64,000 nt of DNA from Bursaphelenchus xylophilus (GCA_904066235.2 CAJFCV020000005.1:12333501-12397500); one strand, 5' to 3'. Counted from the stretch's first letter, positions 34,688 through 47,903 are shown. The notes: generated by a model not told the origin, from the letters alone. A program made the numbers and translations.

Positions 34688-35889
34688 GTTCTAGTAATAG
34701 CCGAAACAACAGACCTGATTAGTCATTTGCGACCAATAATCAACGGAAATATCCACTTCATTATGCTGAGTAATGCGCCCTGTTTCCGCTAAAACCACTT
34801 GATTTTACGTTAACTCGACATCACTGAAAGTTTCGAAAACGAAAAGGTGATTCAGTGGTCAAGGATACCCGGTAATTTGTTTTTTAAAACTTTTTTCTAG
34901 CGCAGGGGTTTTCTTGGAACACAAAAAAAGAACGCACGTCACAGACTGTAAGAACAACTGGGTTCCTACTTGTTTATAAGACCTTCTGAGTCTGATCAGC
35001 AGTTTGTTTTTTAGACATTGCTTTGGTGCTCTCGGTTGCTTAGCAGTTTTTTTCCTTTGGGGGTTTTAGAAAAGACTTCTATGTTCGGTCACAGGTTTTT
35101 CATTGAATTTAGATGGCATTTTAGAAGCTCGGTCATGAAGCCTAAACTCCATATCTTAATAGACTATAGGATATTTTTTTCGTTGGCCTCTGTCTGGGGG
35201 AGGTGCGGCGTCGCGACACTTGCGGGCAACCACTTTGCGGGAAACCACATTTTCCGACATTACGACTTTCCTCCCGTAATCTACGTAGGATGATAGAAAT
35301 TTTGCATTGAAAACTCTGGGACTGAGAAAAACACAAATCTGTTGAACTCATCCACCGCTTTCAAAGTTATGTGTGCTTGTTTTCAACAAGTGGTAAAAAC
35401 GCCTGGTTAACCATATGGTAACTATTCAAACCACTTATACACCAGAAAACCTAATTTGCAATATATGACTGTCAAATCGACCGTCAGAATTTCATGTTGT
35501 AAGGAAATGTTGGCTGATTTCCAAACATACCCGCAGCGCCCCGTGGTTTTCTAGTTGCATGCAAAGTGGTTGTGCGCAAGTGCGGGCCCGCCAAAGGTGT
35601 CCATCCCCATTTTGGTCGAAGGTTGGCTAAAATGTGAAATTTTTTTCGAATTTCGACATGAAGCGTGTCATTTCCCTTTCCACCGAAGACAGCTTACACA
35701 AACAAAATTTTTTCCGCACAAAACTGGCAAGAATACGGCCAAAAGGTGTATTTTCCTCTCTCCCGCTCCCCGTGCTTTGCGTACTGCCTCGGCGGAGAGA
35801 AAAACATCGGAGCGTGGTACTTGCGGTCCTTGTCAGTTGATTTAGTTGACATCTTGATTCTAGACGAACCATGTTTTCAGACTCGTTGC
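34688..35889. other. Intergenic, no firm gene
   Basis: Frames of 90-odd codons at 35018-35293 and 35555-35845 have no recognisable content. The segments around 35215-35260 and 35535-35590 share CACTTGCG and AACCACTTTGC words in opposite orientation, so an old inverted-repeat element of roughly 0.4 kb may be present. Confidence 0.4.
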
Positions 35890-36264
35890 ATGACCAAGCC
35901 CACAATATGCTTTATACTACTCCTCCTTGTCCTACCAACCACATTCTCGAAAGGAGGCCGAGGTGGAGGCGGCCGAGGAAGCAGTGGATCCCGAGGAAGC
36001 GGCAGCCGTAGCCATAGTTCATTCAGTTACGGTGGAAGCTATCACTCTTCCAGCTCGTCAAGTTACAGTTTTAATAAATGCGTCAATCGGACAATGACAG
36101 AAGGATCGACACACGACGAAGCTAGAAGAAAATGCCATGAATCAGATCCCGTCTTGGCCATTATCTTTTTTGTCTTCTTTTTCATAGTTTGTTGTCACTT
36201 AAGATCGAAATACCACACTAAGGAGAGCCCTGATGACGTCCGGCCACTTGCGGTTTCAGTCTGA
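35890..36264 (+). CDS. Small Gly/Ser-rich protein with signal peptide and C-terminal membrane segment
   Basis: The chosen start gives 124 residues: signal peptide MTKPTICFILLLLVLPTTFS, a Gly/Arg/Ser-rich region of about 50 residues (GGRGGGGRGSSGSRG, SYGGSYHSSSSSSY), a short domain with two Cys and an NRT glycosylation site (KCVNRTMTEGSTHDEARRKC), then a hydrophobic stretch (AIIFFVFFFIVCC) and a short basic, then acidic, tail. It would be a small type I membrane protein. The frame is open upstream to 35665, but the signal peptide and the TTTTCAG acceptor just before 35883 argue for ATG 35890. Family unknown; a cuticle or cell-surface role is only suggested by composition. Confidence 0.6.
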   Translation: MTKPTICFILLLLVLPTTFSKGGRGGGGRGSSGSRGSGSRSHSSFSYGGSYHSSSSSSYSFNKCVNRTMTEGSTHDEARRKCHESDPVLAIIFFVFFFIVCCHLRSKYHTKESPDDVRPLAVSV

Positions 36265-36430
36265 TCGCATTGTAAATTGATTCAAAACGGGTAAAAAGTG
36301 TTTTGTTATGCGTAAATGTATATAAATATGTATGTATAAAGTTGCCTTGTCATAGTACACATATTCGCATATATATACATTTATTTTTTTTAATTTCAAG
36401 GTCTTTTCATTTACTCATCCGGCGTCAAGT

Positions 36431-36548
36431 TGATTGACAGTTCGAAGTTTTTTTCCAATTTTTATGTAAATGAAAAAATAGAAAAAAGGCCGATTTAAAT
36501 GAGGGAACCAACAGAAAAGAAGGAAGAAATGGTCCATTTGATTGACAG
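36431..36548 (+). promoter_or_regulatory. Two perfect TGATTGACAG (PBX-MEIS) sites
   Basis: TGATTGACAG occurs at 36431-36440 and again at 36539-36548, in the same orientation and 108 bases apart. This decamer is the established consensus of PBX-MEIS/PREP heterodimers. The nearest gene on the left ends at 36264, and the TALE gene starts 11.5 kb to the right. Confidence 0.5.
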
Positions 36549-37008
36549 TGCGGCTTCATTTTGGGATTTTACAACTTTTAATTATGTTTGGAAATTTAAC
36601 TTTTTTTGAAAATGTTGGTTCCGCATCCATTTATAGGATATTGAGAGATTTTTGATCTGTTTAGTTGTTGCGTAATGTAATCGATGGTTTCCCACACTTA
36701 TCTAGATGTAATCTAGCCACTGATCTTCGCCTTAATCGGTCAGTTAAGAAAATATTATTCATTATGTTGCGTAATATTTGTGACCTCATGATATGTACAG
36801 TAGAATATTATATTTCATATTTTTTTACCATTTTGTTTGCTCTTTCTTGGACAGCAAAATCAAAAAAATGAGCTTTTTTAATATCTTCAATATATCCTTT
36901 AATCAACCTCAAAAAATATATTTTCAAAAATTTGCAAAATCGAAGGCTCCGTTAAACTACAATTCCACAAGTTGTCCTTCAGAACAGGTCTGTGTTTTCT
37001 CGTCAACG

Positions 37009-37083
37009 CCCCCACTGGGAATCGAACCCGCGTCCGTTTGAACCAAAAGCGAACGCTCTACCGAGTCGACTAAAAACGCACAC
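37009..37083 (-). pseudogene. tRNA-like sequence, probably a tRNA pseudogene
   Basis: On the minus strand a D-arm/A-box-like TAGTCGACTCGGTAGAGCG is followed about 30 bases later by a good B-box, GGGTTCGATTCCC. The acceptor stem pairs poorly (mostly G-U), the D stem is mismatched, and the anticodon loop is about 13 bases instead of 7 between GTTCG and CGGAC. A short intron in the loop is possible, but decay is more likely. Confidence 0.5.
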
Positions 37084-38994
37084 GGTCTCGAGCGCTTCTT
37101 TTTGTGCTTCGAACGTCAGAGAGGCTTTGGAGGTGGTTTTTTGGGGTTAAAATAGGCAAATGCGAGGATTTTTTGATGGAAAAATTGTGGTTTAAAATTT
37201 AAATATGTAAAATATGACCCATGAAGTGTCCTTTACAATTTTGCGTGTCCGATTAATGAAAAAAAGCTTTTTTGCGACATTTTCCGTTTTTTTGAAAAGA
37301 AATCAATTGAAATGATCACATAACAAGCCAAATCCGTGTCCAATTCAACTGTAGCAAACAGTAAAAGACCCGTAGTCCTCTTTCCACAAATCCTCACAAT
37401 TTTCCGTCCAAGTTTACACAAGAATATCGATTATTCGCCGCCAATCAAAAAGCAATCGTATTATACCAGCGCTTATAAGGCCAACACACTTTTCTCCCTG
37501 TTTCCTTTGTGCCAATCGCGTCTGGTCGGGACTCTCGACTTCATAGAGAGCGATTTCTCTGTTGCGCAACAACTGCTTTTTGTAATCAGATCCGCATTGC
37601 GTTGCACTTTAAACTTTTTTTTGGCGAGATTAAAACTAGAACTTTCGCAAACATTTTGGTGCAAAAAATAGTGATACTCGAAGAATTTTGATGCTTACAC
37701 TGCATTCGGAGAGAGAAATCGAGCATTAATTTCTAAATCGTTCTTAATTTTGAGATTTTTTGCTTGGAAATTTATGATTTTTTCCATAAAATTACTCCCT
37801 GAAATCGGGCTCTTTGCCGATTCGACTTAGATATTAGATATTATATTTTAAGCTCGGAGCGATTATAAATTCTTTTTGAGTCATAATATTTCTTCCTCAC
37901 TCGGCATTAACGAATTTTTTCTGCCATCCTTTTTCCGGCAACTTTTTTATCTTTTTTATGGAGTGCGCAGAATTCGAAACAGGTGTCGGATGAGTTGTGT
38001 CATCGTTATGCAGTCCGTTATGGATTTCCGGACAAGACGGCTTTTAGGGGGATAAATCGGGGCGTTTTTTTGGATTTTAAGGGGATTTTGTTGGGGAAAC
38101 TGTGTGAAACACTTGGTGGGGTTGTGGTAAGGGCAAGTCACTTCAAAGGAAATGATTTTTTTGTGGAATGCAGAAAGTGTAACAACTAGATTTTCTCGGG
38201 GAAGTTTGGTACTTTAAGACTGTAGTGTTCAAAGTTTTATACGCAACTTTTACCTTGCGCCCTGCAGAAACCACCGAGGTCTTTGCTGCGATTGACTTTT
38301 AAACTAGTTCTAATTTTATATCAGCATCCTATGCGAACATGTTTTACAGTAAATTTTCTCATTGTCCATTCTCAATCAACAAATTTCTAATTTTAAATTA
38401 AACAATTTTTCGGAAAAGTGCAAACGAAAATCTCACGGAATTGATATCTTCCCTAGATAAATCACTCATAAAAAATGAAGAAGATCTGAGCTTCGGCCCT
38501 TGATCACTTCCTTGTTTTGGTGTCCACTTAGCATCTTGTTTATCGCACAAACCGACTTTATTGAGTATCTGTTCGAAATTGGTCCGTTAATGAGTCGTAA
38601 AAACAAAAACTTTTTTAGAGCACTAGGAGTAGTTCAGTCATAAAAATGAGCGTTATGAAGTTACTGTTGCAAAGGGTACCTGACTTTGATGTTTTTATGT
38701 AGTTTTATGTTCCATCATTGTCCCTTGATATGACTTTGTCTGTAAAAATTCTATGACATGTATTTGTAATTTCTGCTGTCGATATTCAAGATTTTCATTT
38801 TTATCCAGATTATGCATATTTTTTCATAGTTGCATATACCTAACGTTGGACTCCAATGCCAATCCTTCCACCAGCTCAAAAGCCGGTCCCTCCGAAAATT
38901 GTTCGTTTTGAAACAGCGAGTGTAAAAGTCGGAGTGGGGTTTTCGGTTGGGTCCGGCGGCCTCGGTCCGCTTTCCTTTCGCCCGTCTTCTCCGT

Positions 38995-39023
38995 GTGATT
39001 GATGACGCTTATGTCATTTGACA
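38995..39023 (+). promoter_or_regulatory. PBX-HOX plus MEIS composite motif
   Basis: TGATTGATGA (38995-39004) fits the PBC-HOX pattern TGATNNATNN, and TGACAG (39018-39023) is the MEIS core, 13 bases further on. Motif evidence only. Confidence 0.35.
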
Positions 39024-42000
39024 GTTCGTGGCTCTTTCCCTTCGCTGCCAGCTTGCTGGCTGCAATAGCTTTTGGGGCTACTGGCTTCGGTCGGGCCAAA
39101 GATTTGAATTTTTTGAATTTTCGGACTTTCCAAATTTTGAATTTCGACCGAAAAATCGGTACAGGCTGACTTGAGAAAAATTAAAACGTAATTTGTAAGC
39201 TTTGCAAGACGGTACTGAGGCCTAGCCGCATTAAAAATTAACATAAGACGGTTGAATTCCCTAAAAATGCATAAAACCGCCAATTTGTTCGAACCAACCA
39301 ATCAGCGTCTGACCTGAAAAAGACTTTGAAAAAGGGCATTTGGAGGGCAAAATTACCGGAAAAAGGTATGAGTTGGCATTTAGAATAATTGGAATAGAGT
39401 CTTAAAGACAACATAGCCCATTTTCTAGACGAAACCCATTGAAAAAAAAATCCAGAATTATGACCAAAATGGATAAAAACAATGCAAAAAAATGGCAAAA
39501 ACAAAATTTTCAACGGGTCTGAGAAGCAAGAATACCATTGTGTTGTCTCACAAGACGCACAGGCGCCTGAATGCTCGTTACAGTAACCCAAACCATCTCT
39601 GTATTTTCCGTATTCCTCTGCACTTAAGTCGATTTACCGGTCGTGAGCGGATAAGTGTAGCTAGATAAGTCCGAGCGAAAGCCCTTTGAGATCGCAGCGT
39701 TGGGCAAATAAAAAGCGATTCGCAAGACTTGGTCGATCCGACCACGAGATGAATGTCCCCACATTTGATTGGGTTTGGCCATCTGCGAATGAATTAAATG
39801 GATTAGGAGGTCGCAGAAGTCATATTCTGGGAGCACAGGTGGGACGAATAGGAAAAAGAAACATTCAAAGGCTACTGTAGAGCGAGAAAAACTCTTAAAA
39901 AGTTGAGGGACCGCGGAAAATGCAAATTAGAGGCACTTTTTATAATAGTTGATCATTAATAGTCCTAAAAAGCCATCAGTTTTAGCGCACCGAACGTAAA
40001 ATGCAATTTAAATTCCAACAAAATTAACACATTTCAACGCACCATTCTACCGTACTCATTAATGTCCACAAACGAAAACAAGGAATTCCAAACAAGCCCT
40101 ACCGTAACCCGCAGCAGGGACAACGTCTTTTTTGAATATCTTAAGCGAAAGGCAGACCGAAGCGGGGTTTTCGGTTGGGGTCCAAAGGGGATGCTCAACG
40201 GCCCAAAAGGCCTTGGACCCGTTTCTGCCTCCACGAAAATGTGAAAAAATATATTTTTTTGGGCCCGAAGAAAGATTGACTTTTCTGACAAGTTTGACAG
40301 GTCTGTTTACGGCTTTGGCATGGGGCCCACCTTGGGTTGAGGTTACGGTAATCTGCGGTTTAGAGTAAATTTGGGCTTGAGGGCTTGAAATGGTTGTTTT
40401 CTTGCTTCCGCGTTTTTTGCGGTCATTGCTTCAAAATAAATGCGTTGCTCTGATAGTGTACGAACAATATGAGAGTTTGTGCCGGAAGTGGGCAATAGCA
40501 AGATGAAGAAGAGCATAATATGAGCCTAAACTTACAAAACTTGACAATCCTTTTACTGGACCCACCGAACCTATATGTCTTTACCCAGTACCCACAATAT
40601 CCCTATTCGCAGCCCGATAGCTTCGTTTCCCTACCATCCCCTCAGCCGTCTCCGTCCGTGCCCTCTCTCCCAATGCCCTTTGCATTCACATGTTCCAGCC
40701 CCAGGAATTTCATTGCCCATGTGCCGGCGGAACGAACCCAGCGTCCCCCCGCGTTAAAAACCCACTCGGGGGCCGGCTACAGAACCCCCCGACCCGTCAA
40801 GATCAATGTCCCTAACCCGTCGTTCCCGTCCGTCTTCCTCGCCTTTTGCCCTTTTCTCCACTCACAAACGTTCCGATTTTAATGGCGTGTTATATAGAGA
40901 TGTATTTGTCTTTTCGCCCGTGATGAAGAATTATTTGACCGCAAATAAAACTTGTTGTTGTCCGGTGATGAATTGATGATGGGAGACGAGGACTTATTGC
41001 CCGATTGCCCTGGACTGATGTATGAGAGGAAGCGGGACTCGGTGTAGATAATCTTTTAATTTTAGGAACTAAGGGATGATAGGTCTAATGAAGAGAATGG
41101 CGTATTATATTGGACTAGACGGGACCTCGGCTTCCAAGATATAAGCCTAGAACGTAAATTAGTTAAAAAAAGTCAGTTTAAAGATTTCCGGCTTTTGAGA
41201 ACAGTTATTTACCATCCGTACTCATTGTGGAGATATCGACCCCAGCAGGTTCAGTCAGGGCCCTCTCCATCAACTAACTTTGTCGGAGGTTGTAACGTCT
41301 AAACCGTTTTTAACCCCCTTCAAAACAAAGAGCATCAAATTTTTTAACGCCCCCCCCCCCTGACACTTTGTCATTGATGATGTATAATCTGATACGTTAC
41401 ACGGGAAACTATCACTCATAGACTTGTCGTCCGTCATGGTCGCCAATAAAAAAGTGCCCGAAACTGTCAATAAAATGACATTCCTTTGACTGCCCTGCGG
41501 ACATAGTATACCCGACAAATTGATTGATTTTTTTTGGAACACTAGTAAGAACAATTAATAGAAGCTTTCTAATAGTGAATGAGGTTTTGGAATAGATAAA
41601 AACAAGATATATCACCGAGACCGCAGATAAATATCAGGCGAATATCGCGGAAGATTTAGAGGCCCATAAAATTTGATCGAGATGAGGCCAACAGATGAAA
41701 CTTTGAGATTTTGTGGGAGGAAAGGGGTTTTATTGCGATCAAATTGCAATAAAAAATTTAAAGCGTGTTGGAAAAGTTGCAAATGGGGGTAATTTGAGTA
41801 CTAAAGAAAACCAAACCCTAAGTTGGCAAATAAGTTAACACAGGTGTAAAATGATGAAGGAGGTTTCTGAATAAAAGCTCAGATGTGCCAAAAAATAGGA
41901 GCCGAAGGAACACTATGTTTTCCGGTTCAAGTATATACTAAACTAGACTAAACCCTAAACCGACAGAAATTGAAAAAGTAATCCAATTGAGGCCAAATTG

Positions 42001-42903
42001 TGAGGAAAAAGTCTAGAAAGAATTAAGCATAGAATAAGATATTCTCAGGGATCCCAAAATGTTTTCAATAGCATGACTTAAAAGTCATGCTACGGCGCTG
42101 AAGAAAATAGCAAGAACACTAGAAAAGAAAAAGTTTCGTAAGACAACAAGTGCATTTAGAATCTCCTACTAATTTTATGCGGTACGGCAAGCTCCAGTCT
42201 GCTCCCTCCTCTCAGCTATGGCATTATCTCTCTAGCCTCTGTTAGCAGCCCGCGAAGCAACTAAATATTGTAGCGGTTGCCGATTTTCGTATTGCAGCCC
42301 CATAGTTGTCCCTATGCCAACGCCAACCACAAGCACGCCGGCAGAAAACTAGCCCCGTCGTCGTCGTATTCAAAACTAGTGGGACCGGCCCATCATTTTA
42401 TATGGATGTTGGAGCTCCACCCTCCGCCCGCTCGCTGCTCGTTCGTGCATCTATCCATCAGTCCGCATCCATCTAAAACCCATCACATCAAAATGTGTTG
42501 AACGCCCTGTCGCCTTGTCTCTTCAATTTCGGCCTTCAGTCAACGGTCATCAAGCACGTTGATGTACATATGATATAATGTTTTCTGTCGGCATGTCAGC
42601 GTCGGCCGCCGATAAAGCGGGCGTTAAGCGGGGCGTTCGTGCGGTAATTTGCGGGGAATGAGGTTGTCAACGAGACGAGCTACCTGCCCTGACGGATTAC
42701 CGTCGAAATTTGAGACGGGTTGGTCGGGAATGATAAATGATGGAGGATAAGCGTTAACTATACCTATTAGGTAGCCCATTGAGCCTTGTAATACAGCTAC
42801 TGCCGCTTCTGTACTTCAGCCACTGTATTATTTACTTAGTTATTTCATAAAAGTCACCACCGTTAACCGATCGATTGGCTGTTTTTGCCCACCCGTCAAC
42901 AGT

Positions 42904-42920
42904 TGATGAATGGACTGTCA
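42904..42920 (+). promoter_or_regulatory. PBX-HOX plus MEIS composite motif, tightly spaced
   Basis: TGATGAATGG (PBC-HOX pattern) is followed after one base by CTGTCA, the complement of the MEIS core TGACAG. The same order and type of parts is known from vertebrate Hox autoregulatory enhancers. It lies about 5.1 kb upstream of the first unc-62 coding exon recognised here. Confidence 0.45.
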
Positions 42921-43285
42921 ACGGAAGGGCGAGCCGCGGATTTGACGCGTGCGTGAAGACCGTCAGTCACGTTATAATCCATCTTTTTTTGATGTTTCTC
43001 GACAGAGTATTTATTACCGAGGATGGGCTATTTATTATTTTTATGTCAATATAAATCAACATGATTAGCGGCGGGGAGAAGCGGGGAGCAGAGAAGTTGA
43101 CGATGGTGGACGGGTTGGAATGGACGGGGAAGGATCGGGTTACAGAAGAGGGTTTGAGAGCGAAGTGATAGTAGGGCCTGATATGACGGTGTTTTGTAGC
43201 ACTTCTGCACAGTGAAAGGCGCTGGTCAAAAAGACATTTATTGTTGGAAATATTGCACAACTGTTATCAAGCTCCTGCACATATA

Positions 43286-44517
43286 CAGGGTGACCCAAAA
43301 TAACGGAGACAAATTTTGGAAGGGTCCCACCGCGAAACCCGGGCGTTATAGAAACACAAGCGACAGTGGGTAATATTCTTTAAGATCTTCTCTATAATCC
43401 ACGAAAATTTGGCGGAGTCATCATGTCGCAGTAAAAAGTTACAGCTTAACAAAAATGCCTTGCGCCGTGTTTTTGGCCCTCAATTTTGGTTTCCTTGTGT
43501 TGTGTAGAGCATGGCTGTACTACAGCCGCAGAAATGGCAAGTTCATTTGTTTTGCTTGACTACTACGTCTCTAAGCAAGCAGTTATGTAGGTTTCTGGGC
43601 TACGGTTTTTATTTCTACGGTGGTACCAATCTCAACATTGAAGATCGCCATTTTTTCCAAATTTTTTCGATAAAAAATTCAGTTTTTTTAGAATAAAGCT
43701 AAAACCGCTAGAACGTATTCTATTCATAAATACAATAATTCTGGAAAAAGCTGTGATTGCTTGCTGGTTGCAACAGATTTTCCTTGACAAGTTTTTCGCC
43801 CAGAACTACCCCATGGCACGCGGCTTTGAGAAAGATGGGTTATCGATAACAAAATGACAAGATAGATAAAAACGGCGCATTCTGCTCCTGTACACTTATG
43901 AATACGACTCTTGAGAATCAGCCTAGGGCACTTTCGGTCTTTATGTGTCACCGGCTCGACTGGTATTCCGCCTAAGGCAAAAATAAGGCAGAATTCTAGT
44001 GATTACCAAATAGCATTCCGTAGCAGTTACAAAATGTTTCTCTTTTGGTTCTATGGTGTTCCTATAATCATGTTCTAGTAACTCATATTACATTTTGCCT
44101 TCTCTAACATTTAAAGTCCTTTTTACGCCTACATTTTGAAAAAAGGCCGATTTCTGCACTCCAACTGCCTGAAAATACTCGGCTGTAACTTTTGAACCAT
44201 CGATAGTTAAGCTGAGTACGATAGCTCATTTTAAAGGCCTTATTATGATAATTAATCACAGCAAATCTCAACCTATTCCGAGTTTTCTTTTTTGAGTAAG
44301 GCAGCTTTATTGTAAAAAGACCCCACGGGCAGAAGGGTCCGAGTCAACCGGATATATTGATGTCGTTCAAGGCAGAAGAGCGTCGTACAACAAAACTTCT
44401 GGTATATAAAACTACACTAACGTGGTACTGTAGTATAAATAAGGAATCACTCATGAATCTTCATAAGTCGCAGAAAAAACGGGAAATCTTTTGTCTCCGT
44501 TATTTTGGGTCACCCTG
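43286..44517. mobile_element. Tc1/mariner-type element with perfect 28-bp ends, no intact transposase
   Basis: CAGGGTGACCCAAAATAACG at 43286 continues into GGAGACAAA; the same 28 bases are mirrored at 44517, with TA on both sides. The 1232-base length is typical of a full mariner element, but only short frames (75 codons or fewer) are visible. It is either non-autonomous or its transposase gene is decayed. The perfect ends suggest fairly recent mobility. Confidence 0.78.
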
Positions 44518-45195
44518 TAGAATCGTTCGCTAAAGGTTTTGCTATTTTCTGGTTGGTTACTCGCCGTTTGCCAGATATGTGCACCACTCGACTAGGAGTA
44601 CCAAAAAAAATTACTTCCATGGTAGACAGCTGTGATTATTGGCAATAGGGTGGTGGTTAACCGCTACTATCGTTTTCCATGCTGGATACTCTATATGTAG
44701 AGTACAATTATTTGTCAGCGATTAGACTTGCAGCACTTCTTTCCCGACCCACTGCTATTATATTTACTACAATCTCGGTCCCTTATATTCCCCTCAGAAA
44801 CTTAGATTATTGATCTGACCTTGTCTAATCGCCAAAGATATGTCTTTCAGATCACCGAAAAGCAGCCACCGCCCGGCTTCTGTTGCAATACGCCTCTATA
44901 ACCAATATACTCCCTATGTTACATCACGGACTATTACACAATGTCCGAAACTTTTTTCTTTTACCCCGATACAAATTACTCGGCGCTATATCTATAACAG
45001 AATGTAAAACACCGTGAAACACCTGTAAATTCGCGCAATGATATGGTTATGAGCTATCGCTTTCATTGATGCAAGTGCCGGTGCCTGTTTTTGTTTAGGG
45101 AAGATATCGCGTTTGTTTAGAAAACAATACCAGCAAATTACTCCGAGGTGTTGCCTGCGGTAACCGGTGTTGAAGCGTGCTTCCATGGGTGTTAT

Positions 45196-45591
45196 ATGGC
45201 TGTTTATGGTAGTGATAGGCTGTTTAGAAGACTAAATGATGAAAGCAGAGCTGGTGCCATCGCCAGTTATTGGCAGCTTAGCTTGATTTTAGAATTTGTT
45301 GCCTGGATGTTGAGATTTTTTACATTCTTGTGGCCTGCCTATTTGTTGATGACTTTTTCGCCGTATAAGGTGGATTTCGAATATTTCTCCGGATATATAT
45401 TCGTATTTTACGCTGCCTTCCTTCATTTCACGATTCTTTGCAACAAAAGCTCTGGAAAGAAAAAAATCAATCGTCCAGTTAGAGACAGCCTGCCTTTTCC
45501 GAGATGGGGGACGGGGAAAACTTTAACCCTGTCTAAAAGCTACCGACGAAGAAGAAAAATGCTTTTTTGCCCCCGACCAGGAATTGGTTGA
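45196..45591 (+). CDS. Uncertain open frame for a small membrane protein
   Basis: The frame, from an internal ATG (MAVYGSDRLFRRLNDESRAG), gives 131 residues with two hydrophobic stretches (about LSLILEFVAWMLRFFTFLW and YIFVFYAAFLHFTILC) and a basic tail. It is the only long frame in this gap with even composition. There are no homolog or splice signals I recognise, and it could be chance. Confidence 0.22.
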   Translation: MAVYGSDRLFRRLNDESRAGAIASYWQLSLILEFVAWMLRFFTFLWPAYLLMTFSPYKVDFEYFSGYIFVFYAAFLHFTILCNKSSGKKKINRPVRDSLPFPRWGTGKTLTLSKSYRRRRKMLFCPRPGIG

Positions 45592-47903
45592 CAAGCAAGG
45601 CATAGGGGGACAAAATAGGTAAGTTGGCGGCTAATAAATAGGCTAATGAATAAGATTTGGAATACCAGAAGAATATCGAAGTGTTATACAAGACGTTTCA
45701 GGATTTACAAAGGCTGTGTGGCAATCTCAGGTAGTTTTTGAACTTACAACGGCGTAATTAGGCGATTTTAAGCTTGCGATTTTGTTGCCTGTCTATGTAT
45801 GGCCCTCCGAAAGTTTTGCTAGAAAAATGAGTGAACTTGAAGACATGACACCTCAAAACTGGGTTGTGGCTCTAAAATGAAGCTGTGGAGCTACCCAACT
45901 TCTTAACATGGCAAGTCGTTGCAGTATCAAAGTTAAAAGTACTTGTTTTGCCCGCTTCTGACTTTAGCTACTGTCCCTGAACGGTCCCTTCAGCCCGACC
46001 CCCTCCCTATTTTCCGCCAGTTGTTCGTCCCCTCGCTCCTCTCCGCTCCTTTGGCTGCCATATGACCCTCCCCTCATTTTCCGTCTCCCCCCTGCCGTCA
46101 ACCCCACCAGAGGCTCCGCCCATCGGCAGCCAGGTCTTCCCCCTTTGTTCTGCCCAATGAATAGTTTTTGATATATGGATAGATTGCGGGAGTGTCATGT
46201 CATGTTTAATATAACGATCTGTAGTCAATCAAAAGCTGTGAAAAATGGTGGAGATAGTGTGTAGGGCGGGTGGGGCCAGAGATGCGGGAGATAAATAACT
46301 CTCAAATAGAAGAAAGTTTGTTTTTTTCAAGGAATTTCGGGATTACAAAGGCAAAATATAAAAGGAATCTTTTTAACAGTTGTAGCGGGCTGTCACACTT
46401 ACCGTAATGGGGAAGAGGGCTTCTGCGGCCAAATTTTCAATCTGTTACCCAAGTTTCACATCGTTATTTTGAGTAATTTTTGATTTTTTTCCATTTGTTT
46501 CCACTTTCACCAGTATTTTGCTGTATTTTTTAAAATTAAGCATATATAAATGCTATTGTCTTAAATGGCCATGATTCAGCGTCAATCAAAATCAACTTTT
46601 AATGGGTTTTCGCGGCCAAACGATAAATTTCCGGAGGGTTTTGACTTTTTTCTTGCGATTTATTGGACCTCAGATCCATTTATTTTAATTTCAAATTAAT
46701 TTATTGGCAACTGCAAAAATTTCGGGCTTTTCAATTTTGCAGTTTTATGCTTTTTCTATCGCTACATCGACTTGTAAATTACTAGTCTTCCGTTCAAACG
46801 TTTTTTGACCTATTTCCGGATAAAAGTACAATTTTTTTGACCGTTTTCTTTTTTTGGACACTGTAAAAAACTCATAAGGAAATGGCCTGATAAGGCGGAC
46901 TGATAAAGTTCCAAAGTTGTAAAAATGGAGTGTGAATGTTGCGTTTGGTATGATTAAGAACCGATTAGAACACAACCACTTTCACTTTACTTTTTCAAAA
47001 TTTATTTCTGGAATTTTTTGCAAAATGATATTTTGGATGTTTCCTAAGTTACATTTATAAGTCAGGGATTGGTATTGACTTCAAAATTTCGATGGTTTGA
47101 CATTATTTCTTACTTGTTACATTACATTTATGCAATATTTTGTAAGACTATCTTCTATGCTCGCTATGTTACGAGCAGTTCTTGCGAAAATCTTATTTTC
47201 TTCGAACTATCCTTATCTTTCTGCTTTTTGGTCAAAAAATCTCAATTTTTCGGGACCTAGCAATTTTCCGTCCTATTCCTATTTTCTAAGCAATCGACTA
47301 TAGCCTCGAAAATCCTCATCTAAACCTTTGTTATGATAACTAATGGGTTTGTAACCTTTTATCTTGTAAAAAAAACTTTCGCTCTCATTTTTGACGAACT
47401 TCTCCGATTTTTATCTGATTTCTCTCTTTCACAAGCCAAAAAAAACTTTTTTTGTCCTTCCATACGACTTTTGAATTTTACCTGCCCCACAACAGCATTA
47501 AGCCCCCGAAATTTGCACTTTAATAATTTTGAGTTTGATTTTTTTTTATATTCAACGAATATTTTATTATTCATTTTTCGAAACGCAGACTGTTTACAGT
47601 GCATGAATACCGTACTTTTTACTGTAGTTCACTTCCCGATTTTTTTTCGAATTTGATGATATGGGCATAAGCAAGTTTTTCCTCTACGTTTTTGGCTGAT
47701 GCGCAGCTGGATGCAAACCTTCGTAACGAAGGAAGAAAAAAACTAGAAATAAATCAGAGGCTTTGCTCATATTGTTGCAATTTCTTTGCTTTGTTTCATT
47801 TTTTTACAGTATGTGGTTGAATTTTCATTTTTTATAAAGTGCGACGCTGATTTCAAATTTAAAAAATCGCTTTATTCATAAATTCCAAAAAAAAATTTTT
47901 TAG
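45592..47903. other. Gene-poor sequence upstream of unc-62
   Basis: The sequence is AT-rich with a C-rich patch (about 45980-46140) and no supportable gene. A T-run and TAG at 47892-47903 form a plausible splice acceptor leading into the first recognised unc-62 exon. Confidence 0.4.

Larger units (their letters stand above)
36265..43283. other. Long gene-poor stretch, probable upstream regulatory DNA of unc-62
   Basis: No splice-supported gene is visible in about 7 kb. It contains the PBX/MEIS-type motifs and tRNA-like sequence listed separately, a run of ten C at 41351-41360, and a GC-richer part at 42280-42960. Short frames (38824-39099 minus, 40520-40882 plus, 42277-42501 plus) have no recognisable content. 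Confidence 0.45.

Noticed and set aside
38824..39099. Minus-strand frame starting MARPKPVAPKAIAASKLAAK
   Set aside because: The start looks protein-like, but the rest does not, an overlapping frame is equally long, and no promoter or splice signals are evident.
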